Shown: piece by piece, positions 50,053 to 60,235 of the stretch
Position numbering within the stretch: the stretch's first letter is position 1
How the letters are laid out: the number at the start of each line of letters is the position of its first letter
DNA from: Rhodobacteraceae bacterium HTCC2083
GTDB lineage: Bacteria > Pseudomonadota > Alphaproteobacteria > Rhodobacterales > Rhodobacteraceae
Direction: 5' to 3'
NCBI GenBank assembly: GCA_000156115.1
Contig: DS995276.1
Location: forward strand, 1 to 64,000
Length of the DNA: 64,000 nucleotides
Notes under the pieces: generated by a model
Databases searched by the model: none
What the model saw: the letters and a program-made list of their open reading frames with translations, nothing else
What the model was told of the DNA's origin: nothing
Made by a program: the position numbers and the translations under genes

Positions 50053-50081
50053 CGTTTACGGCGCGCACAGAAGGTTGGCAA
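50053..50081 (-). promoter_or_regulatory. Promoter of tRNA-Trp
   Basis: TTGCCA (50081-50076), 17-base spacer, TAAACG (50058-50053), 12 bases before the mature 5' end. Similar to the TAAACC box before rplK. Nothing further is recognised in 50082-50412. Confidence 0.6.
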
Positions 50082-50459
50082 GTGTAAATCGAACTGAGTT
50101 GGGAGCAAAGCGCCCATCAGCCGTGTCGTGTGATTGTCCAATCAGAAATAACGTTGGGTGATTTGGTGGACACACCGTAGTGTCACGGTAGATCACATAC
50201 GATTTGACGTGCTTGGTTGGGAAGCAGCTTGCAATCACCTGCGGCTATTCCCGCCGGTCAACTTGGACAGTGCAATGCCAAACGACACTGCCACTTTCAC
50301 GCCTCAAGTCTCAAGTCTCCCTGAAGCTGTCTGCGAAACTTTTCTCAGACGGTGCGAATTTTGACGTAAAATGCAAAGATTAATTTTCTTTGTTCACCTG
50401 CCAGATGGTAGTCTTGGGTGCCTTAGCGCGTAAGGTGACTTGGGCGGCACGCGGGATGC

Positions 50460-50490
50460 AAAAACGGCACCCAGATTTCTCTGGATGCCG
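50460..50490 (-). terminator. Terminator after tuf2
   Basis: Same 11-bp hairpin with GAAA loop and TTTTT as after tuf1 (stem 50465-50490). Confidence 0.93.
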
Positions 50491-50542
50491 CTCTTAATGT
50501 CTTAGGCAAGGTGCGTGATATCACGCACCATATGCACTCAGC

Positions 50543-51718
50543 TTACGCCGTGATGTTGGACACAACACCCGCGCCAACTGTGCGGCCGCCTTCGCGGATC
50601 GCGAAGCGCAAGCCCTGCTCCATCGCGATTGGTGCGATCAGCTCAACGTTGAACTTCAAGTTGTCGCCCGGCATCACCATTTCTGTGCCCTCAGGCAGCT
50701 CAACCGTGCCCGTTACGTCCGTTGTACGGAAGTAGAACTGTGGGCGGTAGTTGGCGAAGAACGGCGTGTGACGGCCACCCTCTTCCTTGGTCAGAATGTA
50801 GGCTTCTGCTTCGAACTTTGTGTGTGGGTTCACGGACTTAGGCGCGCAAAGCACCTGGCCACGCTCAACCGCTTCACGGTCAACACCACGAAGCAACGCG
50901 CCGATGTTGTCACCAGCTTCACCGCGATCAAGCAGCTTGCGGAACATTTCAACGCCTGTGCATGTTGTCTTCTGCGTGTCTTTGATGCCAACGATTTCGA
51001 TCTCGTCACCAACATTAATCACACCGCGCTCAACACGACCAGTTACAACTGTACCACGGCCGGAAATCGAGAACACGTCCTCAACAGGCATCAAGAACGG
51101 CTGGTCTACCGCACGTGCTGGTGTTGGAATGTACTCGTCAACTGCCGCCATCAACGCGTTGATGGAGTCTTTGCCGATGTTGTCGTCACGGTCTTCCAAA
51201 GCAGCCAAAGCGGAACCAGGAATGACTGGGATATCGTCGCCAGGGTACTCATAAGAAGAGAGCAACTCGCGGATTTCCATTTCAACCAGTTCGAGCAACT
51301 CTTCGTCGTCAACTTGGTCAACTTTGTTCATGTAAACAACCATGTACGGGATGCCAACCTGACGGCCAAGCAAGATGTGCTCGCGCGTCTGTGGCATTGG
51401 GCCGTCTGCTGCGTTCACAACCAAGATCGCGCCGTCCATCTGAGCGGCACCAGTGATCATGTTCTTGACGTAGTCCGCGTGGCCCGGGCAGTCGACATGT
51501 GCGTAGTGACGGGCTTCTGTCTCATACTCAACATGAGCTGTGGAGATCGTGATACCGCGTGCTTTTTCTTCTGGCGCGCCGTCGATTTCGTCATACGCTT
51601 TGAAGTCACCGAATTGCTTCGTGATCGCTGCTGTCAGCGTCGTTTTACCGTGGTCAACGTGGCCGATTGTGCCGATGTTGACGTGCGGTTTATTGCGTTC
51701 AAACTTTTCCTTAGCCAT
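50543..51718 (-). CDS. tuf: Elongation factor Tu, copy 2
   Basis: 391 residues, identical to copy 1 in every position listed there, including all G-motifs. The 5' region differs completely from copy 1: here TTGGCGCC precedes the ATG region, and the gene starts 89 bases after a lipoprotein gene instead of behind fusA. Two independently transcribed copies are common in proteobacteria and let the cell keep EF-Tu in excess over ribosomes. The identity implies recent gene conversion. Confidence 0.98.
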   Translation of the reverse strand: MAKEKFERNKPHVNIGTIGHVDHGKTTLTAAITKQFGDFKAYDEIDGAPEEKARGITISTAHVEYETEARHYAHVDCPGHADYVKNMITGAAQMDGAILVVNAADGPMPQTREHILLGRQVGIPYMVVYMNKVDQVDDEELLELVEMEIRELLSSYEYPGDDIPVIPGSALAALEDRDDNIGKDSINALMAAVDEYIPTPARAVDQPFLMPVEDVFSISGRGTVVTGRVERGVINVGDEIEIVGIKDTQKTTCTGVEMFRKLLDRGEAGDNIGALLRGVDREAVERGQVLCAPKSVNPHTKFEAEAYILTKEEGGRHTPFFANYRPQFYFRTTDVTGTVELPEGTEMVMPGDNLKFNVELIAPIAMEQGLRFAIREGGRTVGAGVVSNITA

Positions 51719-51807
51719 CTTGGCGCCTCATCAGATTAGGGGGTTCGATCTCGAACCCAAATTTCTCTGATCGCGCACATATTGGCTTACTGAGAGAAAA
51801 TCAAGCG

Positions 51808-52518
51808 TCAGTTCGACGCTGTTTCGCTCTCTACAACGTCCTGCGCTTCTGCTACTTTATCTTGCGCTTTTTCCACTGCTGCCGCCGCCGCTGGCGCATC
51901 GTCGTTCACTTTCTCTAACGTTTCGTCTGTCGCTTCTGGGGTTTGCGGCGTCTCAACCACTTTTGGACCCAATTCTTTACGGCGCTTGAACCATTTCTCT
52001 TGACGATGCTGGCGTGTGATATAGCGCTGGATCATCTTGGCCGCGTTCTCGGACAGCGATTGCAACTGCTCTTCCGCAGATTTGGTCAGGCCGGAACCGA
52101 CAATTGTATCGCCGTCTAGATTTTCCAAAACTGTTATTTGCTCTGGTTCATCGTTGAGCTTCTTGCCAGCCGCATCATCCCACACCGTAAGCTTGAAAAT
52201 CAGCGCGGATTTTGGCGAGAAGACCAATGGAATGCCAGGCTGTGCGAGCACATAGCCCTCTAGAGAAATTCCAAAGTGATAAAGCTGATCGCCGTCATAA
52301 CGCGAAAACCGCGTGTCGATGGCTTTTGTGACCGCTTCGATCCACTCATCCTTGCTGGCATCGCGCGACACAGGGCCTTTGACTAAATTCGGCGCGATAA
52401 CAATGTTATGTGCCAAGGCGAATTCACCAATCGGGACCGGCTCTCCAGAGATATCATCAATATTTTCGCAAGCGCTTAGGCTTACAACAGCAGTCATTAG
52501 TGCGAAGAATCGAAACAT
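51808..52518 (-). CDS. Putative lipoprotein, 236 residues
   Basis: Signal sequence MFRFFALMTAVVSLSAC with a lipobox (LSAC, Cys17) predicts a lipid-anchored envelope protein. The globular part (about residues 25-175) includes FALAHNIVIAPNLVKGPVSRDASKDEWIEAVTKAIDTRFSRYDGDQLYHFGISLEGYVLA and QSLSENAAKMIQRYI. The C-terminal 55 residues are a low-complexity Ala/Glu/Val tail. I recall similar hypothetical proteins in this order but no function. It lies between parC and tuf2 on the same strand. Confidence 0.8.
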   Translation of the reverse strand: MFRFFALMTAVVSLSACENIDDISGEPVPIGEFALAHNIVIAPNLVKGPVSRDASKDEWIEAVTKAIDTRFSRYDGDQLYHFGISLEGYVLAQPGIPLVFSPKSALIFKLTVWDDAAGKKLNDEPEQITVLENLDGDTIVGSGLTKSAEEQLQSLSENAAKMIQRYITRQHRQEKWFKRRKELGPKVVETPQTPEATDETLEKVNDDAPAAAAAVEKAQDKVAEAQDVVESETASN

Positions 52519-52580
52519 GGAAAACCCCTATAGCAGCCGCGTTGTGCTAGCTCAGCGCGCGCGCAAGATCAATCCGACGT

Positions 52581-54884
52581 CTAAGTAAATCGGTTGTCGC
52601 GTGGGAAACCGCGCGGTGCCATACGGCCAGAGCCCGCGCGTTTACCTGTCCATTCCGCCAGCTCGACTTCGGTGCGTGTGCGCCCTGCGGGATCAAGCCA
52701 CGACAAGCCATCGGCCATCGTGAAGGTGGCCACGTCAGACATGCCGCCATCTTTGTATTTCTGCAAACGCACGCCTTTGCCACGGCCCATTTCTGGCAGT
52801 TCATCCAGCGGGAACACCAGAACTTTGCGGTTCTCCCCGACCACCGCAACGCTGTCACCGGTCACGGGTTTGCACACCAAGGCACGATTATCGCCACGCA
52901 CATTCAGCACTTGTTTGCCTGAGCGGGTTTGTGCCACTACATCGTCTTCGGGCACCACAAAACCATCTCCTGCGGAGGAGGCCACGAGCAGTTTTCGGCC
53001 TGATTTGTGAATAAACAGATCAACGAGTCCCGCTTCATTCGGCAGATCAACGATCAAGCGCAAAGGTTCGCCCATGCCCCGCCCACCTGGCAGGTTGGCC
53101 GCAGACACGGTGTAGAAGCGCCCGTTTGAGCCAAACGCGAGCAGGCGATCCGTAGTTTCTGCGTGAAAAATAAAGCGTGGACCATCGCCGTCCTTGAATT
53201 TCAACTCGCGCGTGAGATCAATGTGACCCGTCATCGCGCGGATCCAGCCCATTTCGGAGCAGACGACTGTGATCGGTTCGCGATCAATCATCGCTTCAAG
53301 GGGGACCTCCTCAACTTCGCCCGCTTCTGCAAATTGCGAGCGACGCGCGCCCGCGGGGTGATCCTTGCCGAATTGCTTTTTGGTTTCACGAATCTGATCG
53401 GCGATGCTGCTCCACTGCAACTCAACGCTGTTCAGAAGATCATCAAGCCCTGCACGTTCTTCCATGAGTGCGTCGCGTTCGCGCTTGAGTTCCATCTCTT
53501 CAAGGCGGCGCAGAGAGCGCAAGCGCATGTTGAGAATGGCTTCAGCTTGGACTTCTGTTAGCTCACCCTCGCCTGTTGGTGGGCCGACGTAGTCCGCTTC
53601 GCTCATCGCTCGGGTAAAGGTACGGCCCCAATCTTCGCGCATCAGGGCCGCTTTGGGATCATCATCATATCGGATGATATCAATCACGCGGTCGAGATTG
53701 AGGAAGGCTATGATCAAGCCTTCTAACACCTCAAGACGGTGATCAATCTTTTCCATGCGGTGCGTGGAGCGGCGGATCAGAACATCGCGGCGGTGATCAA
53801 GGAAAGCGCGCAGCACTTCCTTCATGGAGCAAACTTTGGGCGTCAGACCGTCAATCAACACGTTCATGTTGAGCGAGAAACGCACTTCCAGATCGGAGCT
53901 GCGATAGAGCATGCTCATCAAAATGTCGGGCTCAACGTTTTTAGAGCGTGGCTCTAGCACGATGCGTACATCTTCGGCAGATTCATCGCGAATATCGCCA
54001 AGGATCGGAATTTTCTTGGTCTGGATCAGATCCGCAATCTTTTCGATCAGCTTGGATTTCTGAACCTGATAGGGAATTTCTGTGACTACGATTTGCCATT
54101 GCCCACGGCCAAGGTCCTCGACCTCATACTTACAGCGCAATCGGAACGAGCCACGCCCTGTGCGATAGGCTTCTGCGATATTTTCCTTGGGTTCGACAAT
54201 CGTGCCGCCTGTCGGGAAGTCAGGGCCGGGCACGAAATTCAAAAGCGTGTCGTCACGCGCATCTGGCGTTTTGATCAGATGCAAGCAAGCTTCGCAGAGT
54301 TCTGCAATGTTATGGGGCGGGATATTCGTCGCCATCCCGACCGCAATACCGCTCGAGCCATTCGCGAGCAGATTGGGGAAACTTGCAGGCAGAACAACTG
54401 GTTCCGTCAGCGTGCCATCGTAGTTTTCGCGAAAATCAACAGCATTCTCGGCGAGACCTTCCAGCAAAGCTTCCGCCGCGAGTGTCATGCGCGCTTCCGT
54501 GTAGCGCGCCGCCGCAGGGTTATCGCCGTCGATATTGCCGAAGTTTCCCTGCCCATCCACAAGCGGGTAGCGCACGTTAAAGTCCTGCGCGAGGCGGGCC
54601 ATAGCGTCATAGATCGCGGCGTCACCATGCGGGTGATAATTGCCCATCACATCGCCAGAAATCTTTGCAGATTTACGAAAGCCCCCAGTTGCGGACAATT
54701 TAAGTTCGCGCATCGCATAAAGAATGCGGCGGTGCACGGGCTTCAAGCCATCGCGCGCATCCGGCAAGGCGCGGTGCATAATCGTGGAGAGCGCATAAGT
54801 CAGATAGCGATCACCAAGAGCGCGACGAAGCGGTTCGCTTAAATCGGGAACATTCAGGTTTTCATCTGTGGTATCGTCGCTCAT
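52581..54884 (-). CDS. parC: DNA topoisomerase IV subunit A
   Basis: Decatenating type IIA topoisomerase subunit, 767 residues. N-terminal breakage-reunion domain with [33 protein letters not shown] and the catalytic tyrosine in AARYTEARM. The quinolone-determining region reads [22 protein letters not shown]: the E. coli Ser80 position is Ala and Glu84 is Asp, which I take as natural for the group. The C-terminal beta-pinwheel follows from about residue 500. The short C-terminal domain and N-terminus favour ParC over GyrA, though the distinction rests on general resemblance. Confidence 0.92.
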   Translation of the reverse strand: MSDDTTDENLNVPDLSEPLRRALGDRYLTYALSTIMHRALPDARDGLKPVHRRILYAMRELKLSATGGFRKSAKISGDVMGNYHPHGDAAIYDAMARLAQDFNVRYPLVDGQGNFGNIDGDNPAAARYTEARMTLAAEALLEGLAENAVDFRENYDGTLTEPVVLPASFPNLLANGSSGIAVGMATNIPPHNIAELCEACLHLIKTPDARDDTLLNFVPGPDFPTGGTIVEPKENIAEAYRTGRGSFRLRCKYEVEDLGRGQWQIVVTEIPYQVQKSKLIEKIADLIQTKKIPILGDIRDESAEDVRIVLEPRSKNVEPDILMSMLYRSSDLEVRFSLNMNVLIDGLTPKVCSMKEVLRAFLDHRRDVLIRRSTHRMEKIDHRLEVLEGLIIAFLNLDRVIDIIRYDDDPKAALMREDWGRTFTRAMSEADYVGPPTGEGELTEVQAEAILNMRLRSLRRLEEMELKRERDALMEERAGLDDLLNSVELQWSSIADQIRETKKQFGKDHPAGARRSQFAEAGEVEEVPLEAMIDREPITVVCSEMGWIRAMTGHIDLTRELKFKDGDGPRFIFHAETTDRLLAFGSNGRFYTVSAANLPGGRGMGEPLRLIVDLPNEAGLVDLFIHKSGRKLLVASSAGDGFVVPEDDVVAQTRSGKQVLNVRGDNRALVCKPVTGDSVAVVGENRKVLVFPLDELPEMGRGKGVRLQKYKDGGMSDVATFTMADGLSWLDPAGRTRTEVELAEWTGKRAGSGRMAPRGFPRDNRFT

Positions 54885-55066
54885 GAGATGCTTTTAGCCC
54901 CAGCTCTGGGGAGCAGCAAGATGAGAAGCGTTTGGCTCACTAGAATACACATAAGCCCAACGGGGAAAGTTTTTGCCTTTTGGCCCTCACAGACGTTCAG
55001 AATCAAGTATATAGACACCCAACAGCGCAAAGTCGCTGCGAGCACTTTAGTGTATCCGGGGGGATC

Positions 55067-55612
55067 ATGGGTAAAATAATCATTATAACATTCGTATTCA
55101 TGGCGTTTGCTTTTTATGAATTGAGCGACGGCAGTGACTTTGTGTCTGTCGCGGATGAAAAGCGTGTGTCGGCGGCAGTTTTAAAAGCTGAGGAAGTTCG
55201 TCTTGCTGCGCTTGAAAAAGCTGAGCGCTTAGCAGCGCAGCCTGAGCCTGCTGCGGACGTGACACCCACAGTGGTTTTGACAAGAGCGGTTGTTGAGCCT
55301 GTTGAACCCACCGCAGTAACCACTGAGGCTTTAGCATTTTATGCGGAGAATGTTGAAGAGGTCGTTGCGGACGTTGTCGAGGTGGCCATCGGTGAGCCTG
55401 AAATCATAGCCGATCTGCGTGAAGTCACCGCAGCGCGCGTGAACATGCGCGACGGACCCGGCCAGAATTTCGATGTAATTGCGAAGCTGACCAACGGCCA
55501 GCAAGTCGAGATCCTGCAAGATCCAGGCGATGGTTGGGTGAAACTGCGTGTCGGCGATACTGGTCGAGAGGGCTGGATGGCCGATTTCTTGCTCACCGCG
55601 TCAAACAACTAA
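55067..55612 (+). CDS. SH3-domain protein with N-terminal membrane anchor
   Basis: 181 residues. An N-terminal hydrophobic segment (KIIIITFVFMAFAFYEL) acts as an uncleaved anchor or signal. It is followed by an Ala/Glu/Val-rich, probably helical or extended linker (about 25-115). A bacterial SH3 (SH3_3/YgiM-like) domain occupies the C-terminus: AARVNMRDGPGQNFDVIAKLTNGQQVEILQDPGDGWVKLRVGDTGREGWMADFLL. Such domains bind peptidoglycan or other wall components. The ATG at 55067 has GGGGGGA upstream. A terminator follows the stop. Confidence 0.85.
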   Translation: MGKIIIITFVFMAFAFYELSDGSDFVSVADEKRVSAAVLKAEEVRLAALEKAERLAAQPEPAADVTPTVVLTRAVVEPVEPTAVTTEALAFYAENVEEVVADVVEVAIGEPEIIADLREVTAARVNMRDGPGQNFDVIAKLTNGQQVEILQDPGDGWVKLRVGDTGREGWMADFLLTASNN

Positions 55613-55639
55613 TTTTCTATTTCATCACATGATGCTAAA

Positions 55640-55667
55640 CCCGCCCCACACAACTGGCGGGCTTTTT
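55640..55667 (+). terminator. Terminator between SH3 gene and SDR gene
   Basis: Plus-strand CCCGCC-CCACACAACT-GGCGGG then CTTTTT. The T-run touches the ATG of the SDR gene at 55668. Confidence 0.88.
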
Positions 55668-56510
55668 ATGAGTGCGACGAATTTGAAAAAATCGATCCTG
55701 ATCACAGGCTGTTCTTCGGGCATCGGATACGATTGCGCCAAGGGCATGCGCGACGCTGGATGGCGGGTGTTTGCCTCCTGTCGTAAGGCCGAAGATTGCG
55801 CGCGGTTGCAAAGTGAAGGCTTTGACAGCCCAATGATAGACTATACAGATCCTTTGATTGTTTCCAATGGCTTAGCCGAAGTTATCGCCGCGACAGGCGG
55901 CACGTTGGATGCGGTGTTTAACAATGGGGCCTACGCCCTTCCCGGCGCGGTCGAGGATTTGCCGCGCGAGGGTTTGCGCGAAATTTTCGAGTGTAACCTG
56001 TTTGGTGTGCACGATCTGACGCGTGCTGTTTTACCTGTGATGCGCGCACAAGGGCATGGACGGATCATCAATTGCTCATCCGTGTTGGGCCTTGTCACGA
56101 TGAAATGGCGCGGGGCGTATTCGGCGAGTAAATTCGCTATGGAGGGGTTGAGCGATACGCTGCGACTGGAAATGCGCGGCACGGGGATTGATATCATCCT
56201 GATTGAACCCGGCCCTGTAACGTCGGACATTCGCGTCAATTCCATCCCGCATTTCGAGCGTTGGATCGATTGGAAGAACTCTGCGCGCCACGCGGAATAC
56301 GAAAATACGTTGATTGATCGTTTGTATACGAGTTCAGGACCAGATCCGTTCGAGTTGCCTGCGAGCTCCGTGACCCAAAAGCTCTTGAAAGCGTGCGAGG
56401 CCAAGCGTCCGAAGCCGCGTTACTATGTGACCAAACCCACCTATCTGATGGGCGCACTTCGGCGCGTGTTGAGCACACGTGTCCTCGATTGGGTCGTCTC
56501 TAGGATTTAA
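55668..56510 (+). CDS. Short-chain dehydrogenase/reductase
   Basis: NAD(P)-dependent oxidoreductase of 280 residues, classical SDR. The dinucleotide motif is TGCSSGIG (about 13-20), followed by NNGAYALPGAVEDL, the catalytic Ser in NCSSVLG, and the YSASK motif (YxxxK) in GAYSASKFAMEGLSDTLRLEMRGTGIDIILIEPGPV. Substrate unknown. The start is unusual: the ATG directly follows the T-run of an intrinsic terminator, leaving little room for a leader. No promoter was recognised inside the SH3 gene. Confidence 0.88.
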   Translation: MSATNLKKSILITGCSSGIGYDCAKGMRDAGWRVFASCRKAEDCARLQSEGFDSPMIDYTDPLIVSNGLAEVIAATGGTLDAVFNNGAYALPGAVEDLPREGLREIFECNLFGVHDLTRAVLPVMRAQGHGRIINCSSVLGLVTMKWRGAYSASKFAMEGLSDTLRLEMRGTGIDIILIEPGPVTSDIRVNSIPHFERWIDWKNSARHAEYENTLIDRLYTSSGPDPFELPASSVTQKLLKACEAKRPKPRYYVTKPTYLMGALRRVLSTRVLDWVVSRI

Positions 56511-56581
56511 CAACGCAAATTATCATTCGCTTTTTGCGTCATCGCGCCTAAATGTGAAACAAATACAATAAGGATATGAAA

Positions 56582-56782
56582 ATGGCGAGTGACCCGCTCT
56601 TTATCGTAATGATCGTCGCAATGCTGGCAGTGCTTGGCATTTTGATGGTTGGCATTGGAGGCTTTGCGAAAGGTGGCGATTTCAACCGCAAACATGCAAA
56701 CCGGATCATGCGCTATCGCATCTACGCGCAATTCGTAGCGGTGCTGCTTATCCTCGCTGTTGTCTATTTCGCAAAGGGCTAA
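56582..56782 (+). CDS. HIG1-domain twin-transmembrane protein
   Basis: Small inner-membrane protein (66 residues) with two helices (about 7-27 and 44-63) joined by the conserved loop GGFAKGGDFNRKHANRIMRYRIYAQ. The xRxxxNxxMRYRI pattern marks the HIG1/RCF1-like family, whose mitochondrial members stabilise respiratory supercomplexes; the bacterial role is inferred. AAGGA fits the second ATG at 56582 better than the ATG at 56576. It is 3 bases before the adenosyltransferase gene. Confidence 0.85.
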   Translation: MASDPLFIVMIVAMLAVLGILMVGIGGFAKGGDFNRKHANRIMRYRIYAQFVAVLLILAVVYFAKG

Positions 56783-56785
56783 ACC

Positions 56786-57358
56786 ATGGTTGTTCTCAAC
56801 AAAATCTACACAAAAACCGGCGACGCTGGTGAAACCGCACTTGGCAACGGGGCGCGTGTAGCCAAACATTCGATGCGTGTGAACGCCTATGGCACGGTGG
56901 ATGAAACCAATGCGACGGTCGGTCTTGCCCGCCAACACGCAAGCGGCGACATGGACGCCATGCTGAGCATGATTCAGAACGATTTGTTCGATCTTGGTGC
57001 GGATCTGTGCCGCCCTGACATGGAAAAAGACAACGATGCGGAGTACGCGCCCCTGCGCGTAACGGACGCCCAAGTTGCGCGTTTGGAGAGCCAGATCGAC
57101 GCGATGAACGCTGATCTAGAGCCTTTGCGCAGTTTCATTTTGCCCGGTGGTTCGCCACTGGCGGCGCAGATGCATCTATGCCGCACCGTCTCGCGCCGTG
57201 CGGAGCGTTTGTCGGTGGAGCTGGCCACGATGGAATCAATTAACCCCGCGGCGGTGAAGTATCTCAATCGCCTGTCGGATTGGTTCTTTGTGGCGGGTCG
57301 TGTGGTCAACAATGGCGGTAAGGATGATGTTTTGTGGGTTCCTGGGGCAAACCGCTAA
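56786..57358 (+). CDS. ATP:cob(I)alamin adenosyltransferase (PduO type)
   Basis: Forms adenosylcobalamin from cob(I)alamin and ATP. 190 residues: NKIYTKTGDAGETALGNGARVAKHSMRVNAYGTVDETNATVGLAR contains the ATP-binding TKTGDxGxT motif, and the C-terminal helix has the RRAERLSVEL motif. The NRLSDWFFVAGR ending is typical. Its product is the cofactor of methylmalonyl-CoA and ethylmalonyl-CoA mutases, which fits the nearby acyl-CoA metabolism genes by theme only. Confidence 0.93.
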   Translation: MVVLNKIYTKTGDAGETALGNGARVAKHSMRVNAYGTVDETNATVGLARQHASGDMDAMLSMIQNDLFDLGADLCRPDMEKDNDAEYAPLRVTDAQVARLESQIDAMNADLEPLRSFILPGGSPLAAQMHLCRTVSRRAERLSVELATMESINPAAVKYLNRLSDWFFVAGRVVNNGGKDDVLWVPGANR

Positions 57359-57376
57359 GACCCCTCATTGACTTGA

Positions 57377-57399
57377 TGAAAAAATTAAGCATTTTTTCA
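57377..57399. promoter_or_regulatory. A/T-rich inverted repeat before etfB
   Basis: TGAAAAAAT (57377-57385) and ATTTTTTCA (57391-57399), perfect arms with spacer TAAGC. It could be an operator for etfBA or a weak terminator of the previous gene. Confidence 0.4.
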
Positions 57400-57518
57400 C
57401 AAACGCGACGTCATGCCCTAACAGCGCGTCGGTTTTAGCCTGTTGATTCGACGCACACCTGCGTATTGAGACCGTGTAATTCTGTGCTGTACTGCGCATT
57501 CAAAGGGAGCTTGTGCCA

Positions 57519-58277
57519 ATGAAGGTCATCGTACCTGTCAAACGCGTGATTGATTATAACGTGAAAGTTCGCGTCAAAGCGGATGGAAGCGGTGTTGATC
57601 TCGCCAACGTGAAAATGTCCATGAACCCGTTCGACGAGATTGCTGTCGAGCAGGCGATCCGCCTCAAAGAAGCGGGCAAAGCCGACGAAGTGATCGCGGT
57701 GTCTGTTGGCGTAAAGCAAGCGCAAGAAACGCTGCGCACGGCTTTGGCGATGGGCGCAGATCGCGCGATCCTCGTGGTTGCTGCGGAAGATGTGCACAAC
57801 GATATCGAGCCGCTGACAGTTGCAAAAATTCTCAAGGGCGTTGTTGACGAAGAGCAGCCGGGCCTTGTTCTGTGCGGCAAGCAAGCGATCGACAACGACA
57901 TGAACGCAACGGGTCAGATGTTGTCCGCGCTTATGGGTTGGTCCCAAGCGACATTCGCATCGGACTTGGACATCGACGGCGATAGCGCGACGGTCACGCG
58001 CGAAGTCGACGGTGGTTTGCAGACGATCAAGGTAAACATGCCAACGGTCGTCACGGTTGACTTGCGCTTGAACGAGCCACGCTATGCTTCCTTACCAAAC
58101 ATCATGAAGGCGAAAAAGAAGCCTATGGATGAGAAGACACCCGCAGACTACGGCGTTGACGCATCCCCGCGTTTGGAAATCGTCAATACGGTTGAACCAG
58201 CGGCACGTGCGGCAGGTATCAAGGTTGGCTCTGTTGATGAGCTGGTAGAGAAACTCAAAGAAGCGGGGGCTGTATAA
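57519..58277 (+). CDS. etfB: Electron transfer flavoprotein subunit beta
   Basis: Small ETF subunit (252 residues) that binds AMP and, with EtfA, carries electrons from acyl-CoA dehydrogenases to ETF-ubiquinone oxidoreductase. [53 protein letters not shown] is the family start; [23 protein letters not shown] and the C-terminal [22 protein letters not shown] are characteristic. The ATG at 57519 has GGGAG upstream. The stop overlaps etfA as TAATG. Confidence 0.96.
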   Translation: MKVIVPVKRVIDYNVKVRVKADGSGVDLANVKMSMNPFDEIAVEQAIRLKEAGKADEVIAVSVGVKQAQETLRTALAMGADRAILVVAAEDVHNDIEPLTVAKILKGVVDEEQPGLVLCGKQAIDNDMNATGQMLSALMGWSQATFASDLDIDGDSATVTREVDGGLQTIKVNMPTVVTVDLRLNEPRYASLPNIMKAKKKPMDEKTPADYGVDASPRLEIVNTVEPAARAAGIKVGSVDELVEKLKEAGAV

Positions 58278-59203
58278 TGGCTGTTCTCCTACTTGCGGAA
58301 GTAAACGACGGCGAATTGGCGCTGGATGCAACGGCGAAAGCAGTAACCGCAGCGACCGCCTTGGGCGACGTGACGGTTCTCGCAACAGGCGCAGCTTGCG
58401 CGGACGCGGCTGCACAAGCAGCGAAAATCGACGGTGTTGCTAAGGTGCTTTGCGCCGAGGACACGATCTACGGCAAGCGTTTGGCAGAGCCAGTTGCGGA
58501 TCTCATCGTCTCACTCGCGGGCGATTACGAGCATATCGTAGCCCCTGCGACAACAGACGCCAAGAACGTCATGCCCCGCGTCGCGGCCTTGCTTGATGTT
58601 ATGATGATGTCTGATGTGACGGCTGTTGTTGATGGTTCCACATTCGAGCGTCCGATCTACGCGGGCAACGCGATGCAGACGGTCAAATCATCCGACGCCA
58701 AGAAGGTAATTACATTCCGTGGCGCAACGTTTGATGCGGCTGGCACAGGCGGTTCCGCCGCTGTTGAGAGCATCGGTGCCGCAGCTGATCCTTCGCTTAG
58801 CTCTTGGGTTGAAGACAAGGTTGCGGCCTCTGATCGTCCAGAACTTACGTCTGCGGGCGTGGTTGTGTCTGGTGGTCGTGGTGTTGGCTCTGAAGATGAT
58901 TTCAAAATCATCGAAGCATTGGCGGACAAGCTGAACGCGGCTGTTGGCGCATCCCGCGCTGCGGTTGACTCAGGCTACGCGCCGAACGACTGGCAAGTCG
59001 GCCAGACGGGCAAAGTGGTTGCGCCTGATCTTTACGTTGCTGTTGGTATCTCCGGTGCGATCCAGCACTTGGCAGGTATGAAAGACAGCAAGATCATCGT
59101 TGCAATAAACAAAGACGAAGAAGCGCCGATCTTTCAGGTTGCGGACTTCGGCCTTGTTGCGGACCTGTTTGATGCAGTTCCAGATCTGACGTCCAAGCTT
59201 TGA
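58277..59203 (+). CDS. etfA: Electron transfer flavoprotein subunit alpha
   Basis: Large ETF subunit (308 residues). The C-terminal FAD-binding domain is clear: [109 protein letters not shown]. The N-terminal domain starts [26 protein letters not shown]. Translationally coupled to etfB. Confidence 0.97.
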   Translation: MAVLLLAEVNDGELALDATAKAVTAATALGDVTVLATGAACADAAAQAAKIDGVAKVLCAEDTIYGKRLAEPVADLIVSLAGDYEHIVAPATTDAKNVMPRVAALLDVMMMSDVTAVVDGSTFERPIYAGNAMQTVKSSDAKKVITFRGATFDAAGTGGSAAVESIGAAADPSLSSWVEDKVAASDRPELTSAGVVVSGGRGVGSEDDFKIIEALADKLNAAVGASRAAVDSGYAPNDWQVGQTGKVVAPDLYVAVGISGAIQHLAGMKDSKIIVAINKDEEAPIFQVADFGLVADLFDAVPDLTSKL

Positions 59204-59229
59204 TCTAATCGCACTATTATTCGTGTTGA

Positions 59230-59255
59230 GGCCCGTGCAATAGCGCGGGCCTTTT
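59230..59255 (+). terminator. Terminator after etfBA
   Basis: Plus-strand GGCCCGTGC-AATA-GCGCGGGCC (one G-T pair), then TTTTC. It overlaps the end of the convergent gene by one base. Confidence 0.88.
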
Positions 59256-60082
59256 CATTTTCTCATCAGATCTGTGCAAATCTCTTGCAATGTTTGGGCC
59301 GCTTGAAGATGCGCTTTTGGCCCCATAATCTGGCTCGCGGCGACTGGGCTTGCCATGATGCGCAGCAACTCCTCATTGTCTTGCGCAAGAGCCGTTTCAT
59401 CCGGAACACAAAGCACGTAAGCTGATGCTTCACCACGGATTTTCTCGATCATCTTCGCATCGACAAGCATCGGATCTTTTGGATCCCTCAGGCCGTTTTT
59501 CGGCGGCTCTGCCCCCGCGAACCACACAAGGACAGTCGGCGAACCAATGTATTTCAAGAGCTGCGACATGCGTTTCAACCAGATCTGCTGAAGTTCGAAA
59601 CACAGAATCTTAAAGCGTCGCTCAGAACAATCATGCAAAGCAACCAACATTGCTTTGGTGAAGTGAAATTCGGTAAAATCCACCTCTGGATACATTCTCA
59701 CCAGCGCTTCGCTCGCTCCGATAAACCGATCATTGCGGCGCGGATGCACTTTGAAGAAATGGTTCGATTGATTGAGTGCGCTCAGCACCTGCACCACGCG
59801 CAAATCGGCCTTCTTCGCCAAGTCCACAATCGCAGGATCACCCAAATAAGCATCCACACCCGCGTTTATCATCCCTAAGTTCAACGATTGCGCCGGCAAA
59901 TGCTTTGTCAACACGGTCGGGAACGGTTGCGCGACGAATTTGCCAAATGTTTCGGTCGCGCCCAAAAAAGCAACATAGGGCTTGTCGACGTCAATCTTCG
60001 GCCCCCGAAACATCAAGCGGGATCCATCATACTCGCATACGTCATAATCCAAGCCATTCAGGCCTGCGCCATCAAAGCTCAT
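59255..60082 (-). CDS. DUF6473-like protein of unknown function
   Basis: 275 residues, no signal peptide. Features: YDVCEYDGSRLMFRGPKIDVDKPYVAFLGATETFGKFVAQPFPTVL near the N-terminus and SLNLGMINAGVDAYLGDPAIVDLAKKADLRVVQVLSALNQSNHFFKVHPRRNDRF in the middle. The latter has the look of an SGNH-like or sulfotransferase-associated domain common in this order. DUF6473 is from memory and not checked. The ATG at 60082 has GAGGTGA directly upstream; the longer ORF is rejected. It lies between etfA and the dehydrogenase gene. Confidence 0.65.
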   Translation of the reverse strand: MSFDGAGLNGLDYDVCEYDGSRLMFRGPKIDVDKPYVAFLGATETFGKFVAQPFPTVLTKHLPAQSLNLGMINAGVDAYLGDPAIVDLAKKADLRVVQVLSALNQSNHFFKVHPRRNDRFIGASEALVRMYPEVDFTEFHFTKAMLVALHDCSERRFKILCFELQQIWLKRMSQLLKYIGSPTVLVWFAGAEPPKNGLRDPKDPMLVDAKMIEKIRGEASAYVLCVPDETALAQDNEELLRIMASPVAASQIMGPKAHLQAAQTLQEICTDLMRK

Positions 60083-60235
60083 TCCAATCACCTCTATTCT
60101 CACCCAATTCTGAGTTAGACCCGATTCCGTGAACAAACTGCTAATGTTAAGACTTGTGACAAACGCAACCCACCTGCCCTTGCAGACCCCCGAGTGCACG
60201 GCTTAGTATCCCACAAATTCCTGCAGGAGAAAGTC

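Larger units (their letters stand above)
50413..51718. repeat. Copy 2 of the 1.3-kb tuf repeat
   Basis: Appears identical by eye to 23555-24860. Includes tuf2, the 20-base palindrome (50510-50529) and the terminator. Confidence 0.9.

Noticed and set aside
50413-51718. tuf repeat as a mobile element
   Set aside because: No terminal inverted repeats, target duplications or transposase; gene duplication with conversion is sufficient.
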